Part shown: positions 57,890 through 64,000 of the stretch, piece after piece
Numbering within the stretch: position 1 is the stretch's first letter
Layout of the letters: every line of letters starts with the position of its first letter
DNA from: Melioribacteraceae bacterium
Lineage (GTDB): Bacteria; Bacteroidota; Ignavibacteria; Ignavibacteriales; Melioribacteraceae
Length of the DNA stretch: 64,000 nucleotides
NCBI GenBank assembly: GCA_021739765.1
Contig: JAIPBD010000019.1
Location: forward strand, 16,242 to 80,241
Reading direction: 5' to 3'
Notes under the pieces: model-generated
What the model was told of the DNA's origin: nothing
The model's database searches: none
The model's input: only the letters and a program-made list of their open reading frames with translations
Position numbers and translations under genes: made by a program

Positions 57890-58816
57890 TCAGGGTTGTT
57901 TTAATGCTTCTCTTACAAATCCATCCGAATTGTCTAATCTTTTTTTCGCTTCATCCTTGTTCACACCTGCAAGAATCATTACGAGGGAGGTTTTAACATG
58001 TCCGCCGGATTCCAGAAGAAATCTTCCAGCTTCTTCATAAGTAACGCCTGTAATTGTCATTATAATTTTTTTCGATCTCTCCATAAGTTTTTTATTCGTC
58101 TGCTGTAGGTCGATCATCATATTTTCATAAACCTTTCCCAGTCGTATCATTGAAGCAGTAGTCATCATATTCAATACCAACTTGGTCGCTGTTCCGCTTT
58201 TCATCCTAGTTGAACCCATAATAACTTCAGGTCCGACATCCAGACAAATTGAAACATCAACCTCTTCCATATTAAATGTGCTTCGTGGATTACATGTGAC
58301 GAAAATTGTTGTCGCGCCAATCTGCTTGGCTTTTTTTACTGCACCAACTACATAAGGCGTTCTTTTGCTTGCGGCTATTCCGCAAACAACATCATTCTTG
58401 TTTACAGCAACATTTACCACATCTTTTTCTCCATTTTCCTCATAATCTTCAGCACCTTCCTGAGATCTGAACATTGCTTCTTTTCCACCGGCTATAAATC
58501 CTTGAACCATTTCATGATTTACACCAAAAGTCGGAGGACATTCCGAGGCATCTACAACTCCAAGTCTTCCGCTTGTTCCCGCCCCAAAATATAATAAACG
58601 CCCTCCATTTTTGAATGCATGAACAATCAAATCAACAGCTTTTTCAATTTGGAGGATTTCAGACCCAACAACTTTGGCTATTTTTTGGTCTTCGTTATTT
58701 ATTATTGTTAGAATATCGCGGGTGGATTTGGCATCGATTTCCATCGATGCCAGATTCCGTTGTTCTGTGGAAAGGTTGCTAATTTCGTGGAAAAATTTGT
58801 TCGCTTCAGAACTCAT
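57890..58816 (-). CDS. murQ: N-acetylmuramic acid 6-phosphate etherase
   Basis: A 308-residue SIS-domain protein. GAGTSGRLGVVDASECPPTFG and the catalytic-type FRSQEGAEDYEENGEKDV, GIAASKRTPYVVGAVKKA and MGSTRMKSGTATKLVLNMM stretches are diagnostic. It cleaves the lactyl ether of MurNAc-6-P in peptidoglycan recycling. The ATG overlaps the rsmG stop as ATGA, so translation is coupled. No murP-type transporter is near. Confidence 0.93.
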   Translation of the reverse strand: MSSEANKFFHEISNLSTEQRNLASMEIDAKSTRDILTIINNEDQKIAKVVGSEILQIEKAVDLIVHAFKNGGRLLYFGAGTSGRLGVVDASECPPTFGVNHEMVQGFIAGGKEAMFRSQEGAEDYEENGEKDVVNVAVNKNDVVCGIAASKRTPYVVGAVKKAKQIGATTIFVTCNPRSTFNMEEVDVSICLDVGPEVIMGSTRMKSGTATKLVLNMMTTASMIRLGKVYENMMIDLQQTNKKLMERSKKIIMTITGVTYEEAGRFLLESGGHVKTSLVMILAGVNKDEAKKRLDNSDGFVREALKQP

Positions 58817-59493
58817 TTATTGAGTTCGAGAAGAATCAACTTCTTCCCTTTTTTGTTTCTCAGATTCGTCGGTTTGTATGCAAGTTCAAAAATTGTTGAT
58901 TTTTTTATGTAGGACTTGTATTTCATTTCAGCAATTTTTAATTCTTCTTCCAGGTTCCCACCTTTAACCGCAACAAGATATGCCTTGTCTTTTATTAATG
59001 GTAAAGAATAACGGAATAGAATTATCATTGGCACCGTTGCCCTACTCACAACGAGGTCGAATTTACCTGCATACTGAGTTTTAAATTCTTCACTTTCTAC
59101 ACGATCATTCTCAGCTTTTACGTTGCTTAACCTAAGTTTTTTGATAAACTCCTGAACGGCTTCAATTTTCTTGGAAGTGGAATCAACAAGCACGCCCCTC
59201 ATTAAGGGTCTTGTAATTGCGAGTGGAATTCCCGGAAATCCTCCGCCTGTGCCAATATCTAAAAAATAATTTACTTTAGGTGGCAAATATTCAGATATAA
59301 AGGAAGACATGAACACATGGTTTTCGATTATCTTTTCGATATCACGGCGGGAAATTAAATTAACTTTTTCGTTTTTTTCTGTTACAAGTGACGCGAAATG
59401 CGCAAGTCTTTCCAATTGATAAAGATCCGGATTAAGACTGTTTTCCCAGAAAAAACTTTTTAGCTCTCTTAAATATTGTTCTTGAATGTCCAA
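58813..59493 (-). CDS. rsmG: 16S rRNA (guanine527-N7)-methyltransferase
   Basis: A 226-residue class I methyltransferase. It shows NLISRRDIEKIIENHVFMSSF, the SAM motif YFLDIGTGGGFPGIPLAITRP and VVSRATVPMIILFRYSLPL, the typical RsmG/GidB order. It methylates G527 near the decoding centre, and its loss gives low-level streptomycin resistance in other bacteria. It sits between mnmG and murQ in one operon; the usual parAB genes are not behind it. Confidence 0.95.
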   Translation of the reverse strand: MDIQEQYLRELKSFFWENSLNPDLYQLERLAHFASLVTEKNEKVNLISRRDIEKIIENHVFMSSFISEYLPPKVNYFLDIGTGGGFPGIPLAITRPLMRGVLVDSTSKKIEAVQEFIKKLRLSNVKAENDRVESEEFKTQYAGKFDLVVSRATVPMIILFRYSLPLIKDKAYLVAVKGGNLEEELKIAEMKYKSYIKKSTIFELAYKPTNLRNKKGKKLILLELNK

Positions 59494-59509
59494 TACAACT
59501 CCAGTAAAA

Positions 59510-61387
59510 TTAATTCTTTAAATATACTAATAACGCAGAAATATCTGAAGGAGAAACTCCAGATATTCTTGAAGCTTGTCCAATAGATCGTGGCTTTATT
59601 TTGGTTAACTTTTCCCTTCCTTCATTTGATATCGATTTTAAATTCCGAAAATCAAACATTAAGGGAATGTGCGTTTTCTCGAGTTTTTCCATTTTAGCAA
59701 TCAATTCAGTTTGACGCTGAATGTATCCTTCATACTTTAGTTCTATACTAACCTGTTCTAATGCTTTTTCATCCTCATACAGTTTTTTTAATAAAGGATG
59801 CAAATCAAGATTTAGAGTCTCTATTATTTCTTTGAGCTCAACATGTGGTCTTTTCGATAGTTTTGAAACAGGTTCTGAATTGATTATCTCGCGAGAATCT
59901 TTCGATTCTAAATAAACGTTGATTTCAGACGGCTTTAGTTTTAATTCGTTTAGATAAGACTCACTTTCGGAGATTAAATTTTCACGTTCGCTTAGTTCAA
60001 TCATTTTCTCGTCTGAAATTAATCCAAGACTATGACCATATTTCAGCAAACGTCGGTCACAATTATCCTGTCTTAACAGCAATCGGTGCTCAGCCCGCGA
60101 CGTAAACATTCTATAAGGTTCATTTGTTGATTTGTTTACAAGATCGTCAATTAATACACCGATGTAAGCCTCACTCCTCAAAAGAGTGAAGTCTTTCCTT
60201 TTTTGAATTTTGGAAGCCGCATTAATTCCCGCAATCAACCCTTGACCCGCAGCCTCTTCATAACCGGAAGTTCCATTAATTTGTCCCGCAAAATACAATC
60301 CTTCTAAGATTTTTGTTTCCAGAGTGAGATCAACTTGATAAGGTGGAAAGTAATCATACTCAACCGCGTATCCGGGTCTAACCATTTCGGCATTTTCTAA
60401 TCCGGGAATTAAATGGAGCGCTTCCAACTGAATCTCAGCCGGCAGCGATGTTGAAAATCCGTTTACATAGATTAAATCTCCGGCAAGAGTTTCGGGTTCC
60501 AAAAAGATCTGGTGCGACTTTTTATCCGAGAACCTTACAATTTTATCTTCGATGGAGGGGCAATACCTCGGGCCCGTTCCATTTATTAATCCCATAAACA
60601 TCGGGGATCTATCGAATCCTTGTTCGAGGATTTTGTGCACTCGTTCATCAGTATTCGTCAAGTAACAACTTACTTGAGGTAAAAACGGAAATAGTTTCTT
60701 ATCAGTATGGATAGAAAACGGTTCAGGATTTTCATCGCCGGGTTGCTCTTTCATTGAGCTAAAATCAATGGTATCCAACTTCAACCGAGGAGGTGTTCCC
60801 GTTTTTAATCGTCCTGAGACAAAGCCATGTTTTTCTAAGGATGCCGTTAAGCCCACGGACGGATTCTCACCGAATCTGCCTCCTTTTTTTGCATCGAGAC
60901 CCGTGTGCATTAAACCGTTCATGAATGTTCCCGAACATAAAATGAGTGCCTTACAACTTATTTCTGTGCCACTTCCTGTTAAAACACCGGCAATTTTGTT
61001 GTCTTCAATAACAGCCTCAACTACAGAATCCTGTATAATTTCCAAGTTTTTGGTTTGGTCGACTACCCTTTGTGCTTCTTCGGAATATTTATCGCGATCA
61101 GATTGACACCTTCCCGCCCAAACAGCAGGTCCTTTGGATTTGTTAAGAATTCTAAACTGAATTCCGGTCTTGTCTGCTATTTGACCCATAACACCGCCAA
61201 GAGCATCAATTTCATGAACCAAATGCCCTTTTGCGCTGCCCCCAATCGCAGGGTTGCAGGACATCCTACCGATTGCTTTCTTATCCATCGTAATCATCGC
61301 AACAGAGCAGCCCATCCGAGCAGCTGCTATTGCTCCCTCAATTCCGGCATGTCCGCCACCGACTACAATCACATCAAAATTTATCAT
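59510..61387 (-). CDS. mnmG: tRNA uridine 5-carboxymethylaminomethyl modification enzyme MnmG
   Basis: A 625-residue FAD enzyme. [21 protein letters not shown] starts the dinucleotide fold, followed by [35 protein letters not shown] and the [17 protein letters not shown] tail. With MnmE it builds the cmnm5 group on U34 of tRNAs. It is first in mnmG-rsmG-murQ. A region with two parS sites lies upstream. Confidence 0.96.
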   Translation of the reverse strand: MINFDVIVVGGGHAGIEGAIAAARMGCSVAMITMDKKAIGRMSCNPAIGGSAKGHLVHEIDALGGVMGQIADKTGIQFRILNKSKGPAVWAGRCQSDRDKYSEEAQRVVDQTKNLEIIQDSVVEAVIEDNKIAGVLTGSGTEISCKALILCSGTFMNGLMHTGLDAKKGGRFGENPSVGLTASLEKHGFVSGRLKTGTPPRLKLDTIDFSSMKEQPGDENPEPFSIHTDKKLFPFLPQVSCYLTNTDERVHKILEQGFDRSPMFMGLINGTGPRYCPSIEDKIVRFSDKKSHQIFLEPETLAGDLIYVNGFSTSLPAEIQLEALHLIPGLENAEMVRPGYAVEYDYFPPYQVDLTLETKILEGLYFAGQINGTSGYEEAAGQGLIAGINAASKIQKRKDFTLLRSEAYIGVLIDDLVNKSTNEPYRMFTSRAEHRLLLRQDNCDRRLLKYGHSLGLISDEKMIELSERENLISESESYLNELKLKPSEINVYLESKDSREIINSEPVSKLSKRPHVELKEIIETLNLDLHPLLKKLYEDEKALEQVSIELKYEGYIQRQTELIAKMEKLEKTHIPLMFDFRNLKSISNEGREKLTKIKPRSIGQASRISGVSPSDISALLVYLKN

Positions 61388-61558
61388 CTATTAATCTGCT
61401 TCCTTTCTATACTTTTCAATAATTGTGTTGCTTGTTAATTCATTATTATCCAATGGCTTTACGCCCCACAGCGCTGAATAATTTGTCGAACCCAACTAGT
61501 TTTCTGAACACCGTAATAAAAACCGATAATCGGAATAATACACAAACTTGGTCAGATA

Positions 61559-61574
61559 TGTTTCACGTGAAACT
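61559..61574. promoter_or_regulatory. parS-like ParB-binding site 1
   Basis: TGTTTCACGTGAAACT, 15 of 16 bases of the conserved parS palindrome TGTTTCACGTGAAACA. A CTP-dependent ParB would load here and spread to organise chromosome segregation. Confidence 0.85.
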
Positions 61575-61593
61575 TTCCGCTAAGCGGAACTAA

Positions 61594-61628
61594 CAATTAA
61601 CAAATGGCAATTATCAATTAATAATTGT
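61594..61628. repeat. Inverted repeat, left copy (35 bp)
   Basis: Matches the reverse complement of 62084-62118 at 29 of 35 positions, with CAATTA and CAATTAATAATT cores. The pair brackets the broken four-helix-bundle gene. It is AT-rich and internally repetitive, so some of the match could be compositional. Confidence 0.5.
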
Positions 61629-61641
61629 TTCACGTGGAACA
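61626..61641. promoter_or_regulatory. parS-like ParB-binding site 2
   Basis: TGTTTCACGTGGAACA, the exact reverse complement of the B. subtilis-type parS TGTTCCACGTGAAACA. It lies 51 bases after site 1 and partly overlaps the end of the inverted repeat. Confidence 0.88.
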
Positions 61642-61719
61642 ATTTGTTAGATACAATGCGCAATGAACAATCAACGTTTTTCTACTATTTTTGATCTGTT
61701 TATAAAATTATCTGTTTTT

Positions 61720-62067
61720 TCACAAGCCCTTTTTCGCACTCTCGATGATTGAATATAATAGCTTGCAAAGCTCTTCAATCGTGTTCAGGTTCTTAGTTAA
61801 ATCCGATTTCGTAATTTGACCTTCCGACAACAACCTCAGCCAATATTTCGTTTCTCAAGCTTCTTTATACGCAATACTCATTTTGCTGATGAAATCCTGT
61901 CGAGATTGAGCTCCAATTGCCTCCTCTACATTCGCTCCAATGCTCGTCCCGGATTTTAACAACTGCTTTGACAAAACAAACTCTTTCTCAGAAATCAATT
62001 TTTTATACAATTCAACAGTATCCAAAGCAAATTCAAATGACTTTTTCTGAACAACGTTCTCTTTCAT
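61720..62067 (-). pseudogene. Four-helix-bundle (23S rRNA intervening-sequence-type) protein, broken by TGA
   Basis: From ATG 62067 the frame encodes FALDTVELYKKLISEKEFVLSKQLLKSGTSIGANVEEA, typical of the small four-helix-bundle IVS family. It stops at TGA 61857-61855 (codon 71, after AYKEA), then stays open as ETKYWLRLLSEGQITKSDLTKN to a TGA at 61722-61720, giving the family's usual 115 or so residues. The homologous text continues across the stop, so a single codon changed, probably from CGA (arginine). These genes are found in 23S rRNA insertions and in other loci. It is bracketed by inverted repeats. Confidence 0.75.
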
Positions 62068-62083
62068 AAATCTAATTCCATTG

Positions 62084-62118
62084 ATAATTATTAATTGCTA
62101 ATTGTCCCTTGCTAATTG
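62084..62118. repeat. Inverted repeat, right copy (35 bp)
   Basis: Partner of 61594-61628. It sits between the start of the broken gene and the mnmE stop. The reverse complement begins CAATTAGCAAGGGACAATTA. Confidence 0.5.
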
Positions 62119-62121
62119 ACA

Positions 62122-63486
62122 TTATTTTCCAATACAAAAATTCGCGAAGATGTTGTTCAGAATATCATCCGTTGTTACTTCTCCAATTATTTCTCCGAGT
62201 GAGCTTTCTGCGTTTCTGAGGTCAACGGAAATAAATTCACCGGATAGTTTTTCGTCTAGAGAGTCCAATGCTCTCTCGAGATTTTCAGTAGTTTTCACCA
62301 ATGCGTTGTAATGGCGAATATTTGTAACGACAGCAGATTTTTCTGAATAAACATCAGAACCGATTGTTTTTTCTTTCATCAAATTAAACAAGTCGTCGAT
62401 ACCTTCACCCGTAAGAGCCGATATAAAAGCGTCTCCTTTGGTATCAATTCTTAGATTAAGATCAACCTTGTTTATAACCGTAACAATTCGCTCCTCGTCA
62501 GAAATTGAGACAAGTTCGTTATAAAGAGCTAAGGAAAACCCGGAAACAACATCATTTATAAATAAAACAACATCAGCTCTTTTAATTGCTTCTCTACTTC
62601 TGATGACTCCTTCTTTTTCAACAAAATCATCGGTTAATCTGATTCCTGCTGTATCGAAAAGTTTGAAAAGAAAGCCATTGTATGTAACTTCCTCGCTGAT
62701 AATATCTCTTGTCGTTCCGGGAATCTCGCTCACAATTGCCCGGGCTTCTTTCACCATATAATTAAGTAAAGAAGACTTACCAACGTTTGGTTTTCCAACC
62801 AACGCAACATTAATTCCATCTCGTACAACTTTGCCGATTGAATATGAGCTGATCAATTTTTCGATTTCTGTTTTAATATCGATAATTCTTGTTCTTAGAG
62901 CACTTAGGTCAACAAACTCAACGTCTTCCTCTGAAAAATCCAACTCTAATTCAACAAGTGAAGAAGCGTTGATTAAAGAATCCCGCAATAACTTAACTTT
63001 AATTGAAAGCAATCCGTCAAGCTGATTTCTGGCTCCTTTCAGTGAAGCTGAAGTTCTTGCGTTTATAACATCCAAAACCGCTTCCGCTTGGGAGAGATCC
63101 AGTTTGCCATTCATAAATGCTCGACGGGTAAATTCCCCAGGTTCGGCAAGACGGATATTATACTCTAATAGTAGAGCAATGATTTTTTGCGAAATTAACG
63201 GACTTCCATGCGTGCTGATCTCAACAGAATCCTCTCCCGTAAATGAATTAGGATTTCGGAAAACCGAAACCAATACATCGTCGATAACTTCACTTCTTGA
63301 GGATAGAATTTTACCATATAGAATTGTGTGGGAATCCGCATTTGCAACCCTTCCTTTTCCGCGAAAAATTTTATCGGTTACAGAAAACGAATCCGGACCG
63401 CTTATCCGAATAACGGATATTGCGCCGGAACCGGGCGGAGTAGCGAGAGCGGTAATTGTGTCGTCACTAAATTGAATCTGAGCCAT
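62122..63486 (-). CDS. mnmE: tRNA modification GTPase MnmE
   Basis: A 454-residue protein. The N-terminal tetrahydrofolate-binding domain has DTITALATPPGSGAISVIRISG and FTRRAFMNGKLDLSQAEAVLDVI. The G domain has GKPNVGKSSLLNYM, GTTRDIISEEV, DTAG and NKVD. The C-terminal motif is the required CIGK. It works with MnmG on U34 of tRNA. It is the only gene on its transcript here, and its 3' end abuts the right inverted repeat. Confidence 0.96.
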   Translation of the reverse strand: MAQIQFSDDTITALATPPGSGAISVIRISGPDSFSVTDKIFRGKGRVANADSHTILYGKILSSRSEVIDDVLVSVFRNPNSFTGEDSVEISTHGSPLISQKIIALLLEYNIRLAEPGEFTRRAFMNGKLDLSQAEAVLDVINARTSASLKGARNQLDGLLSIKVKLLRDSLINASSLVELELDFSEEDVEFVDLSALRTRIIDIKTEIEKLISSYSIGKVVRDGINVALVGKPNVGKSSLLNYMVKEARAIVSEIPGTTRDIISEEVTYNGFLFKLFDTAGIRLTDDFVEKEGVIRSREAIKRADVVLFINDVVSGFSLALYNELVSISDEERIVTVINKVDLNLRIDTKGDAFISALTGEGIDDLFNLMKEKTIGSDVYSEKSAVVTNIRHYNALVKTTENLERALDSLDEKLSGEFISVDLRNAESSLGEIIGEVTTDDILNNIFANFCIGK

Positions 63487-63988
63487 TAATTATTTGTCCG
63501 GGTGATATCAAAAAAAGTAAACTTTAAAACTACACATTAAATAACAGTCAATCAACTACAATGTTTTGTAAGTTGTTGTAAATAAATAAGTTAAGGTGAT
63601 ATTTGTCTGCAGAACCGTTAGCAGATTGTTGTGAAGTAAATACCGCGTCGTCTTAGAGGCGAAACTCGCTACTTCTCAACAATTATACAAAGCAAGACTC
63701 CGTTTATTAGATCAAGTTGGAACAGCTTCCCGCAAAACGGGACAAGTTGTCAAAGAAAAATTTAATTTGGGAAGTCACGTTGGCTGAGCCCGTCGAAGCC
63801 AACATTGGTGCGAACGCCCCCCGCATTTCGACAAGCTCAATGCAGCGCATTTCTAAACCTTAATACACAAAAAAAACACAACAAGTTTCCTTACAACGCA
63901 AACTGATTCTTTTTTCAATATTTGTGTAATTATAATATTTTTATTATTCTCATTTGTGATTTGATTTTTTGTAAATCGGAGAGGCATT
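63487..63988. other. Non-coding region upstream of mnmE (about 500 bp)
   Basis: No believable coding frame. It contains the REP-like palindrome at 63785-63839 and a T/A-rich stretch 63890-63975 that probably holds promoters for mnmE's divergent neighbour. I see no tRNA. Confidence 0.4.
63785..63839. repeat. REP-like inverted repeat
   Basis: TGAGCCCGTCGAA (63785-63797) and TTCGACAAGCTCA (63827-63839) pair as inverted arms (11 of 13) around a GC-rich centre. The TGAGCxxGTCGAA word is a common core of dispersed REP elements in bacteria. The local GC content is clearly above its surroundings. Confidence 0.55.
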
Positions 63989-64000
63989 ATGAATATAACT
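63989..64000 (+). CDS. Probable start of next gene, cut by window edge
   Basis: An ATG at 63989 follows GGAGAGG at a proper distance. Only four codons (MNIT) are visible, so the product cannot be named. Confidence 0.35.

Larger units (their letters stand above)
61388..61719. other. Intergenic region with two parS sites
   Basis: 332 bp between mnmG and the IVS-type pseudogene. It carries the two parS-like sites, the first copy of a 35-bp inverted repeat (61594-61628), and TTCCGC/GCGGAA around 61576. It has no coding frame. Confidence 0.6.

Overview
The window is AT-rich bacterial chromosome and looks like a member of Ignavibacteria (Bacteroidota/Chlorobi group). The evidence is two secreted proteins ending in T9SS sorting domains with the NFPNPFNP motif typical of that class, a SusC/DUF5686-type outer-membrane repertoire, a CcmE with the CxxxY heme site, and sparing use of strong ribosome binding sites with several TTG starts. 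No rRNA, tRNA, CRISPR array or insertion sequence was recognised.

Layout. 1-3.4 kb: accessory ground with an edge-cut delta-60 repeat protein, a gene broken by an in-frame TGA, small unknown genes and a membrane SpoIIE-type phosphatase. 3.8-7.4 kb: a cytochrome c maturation operon ccmC-ccmD-ccmE-ccmF ending in a strong terminator. 7.6-19.6 kb: mostly forward genes: a small unknown, a TauE/SafE permease, a beta-barrel protein, the GDP-fucose genes fcl and gmd, a methyltransferase, a DUF5686 outer-membrane protein, a periplasmic GH13 amylase and a Sco1/PCuAC copper-chaperone pair. 19.8-21.8 kb: an AbiE-type toxin-antitoxin pair with two copies of an operator-like inverted repeat. 21.9-39.4 kb: the replication-origin region: ansA, dnaA, then two reverse-strand outer-surface genes (a TonB receptor and a large CotH/lamin-tail T9SS protein), then dnaN-recF-dciA(DUF721)-gyrB-gyrA. 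DnaA-box-like 9-mers cluster just before dnaN, and fewer occur before dnaA.

39.6-48.2 kb: msrAB, lipoprotein and beta-propeller genes, marR, nhaA and a PHP phosphoesterase. 48.3-55.6 kb: a glycan-modification island with six sulfotransferase-like genes, three of them tandem paralogues, around a GT2 glycosyltransferase and two Rossmann methyltransferase-like proteins. 55.7-57.8 kb: an SDR epimerase and an orphan SIR2-domain protein. 57.9-63.5 kb: murQ-rsmG-mnmG and mnmE, separated by a gap that carries two near-perfect parS sites and a four-helix-bundle (23S IVS-type) gene broken by a TGA.

How it fits together: housekeeping replication and chromosome-partition sites are interleaved with envelope functions (cytochrome c and copper delivery, T9SS-exported proteins, fucose supply and sulfated glycan decoration) and a few defence-like genes (AbiE, SIR2). 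The best candidates for something new are the sulfotransferase island and the dual-operator AbiE locus.
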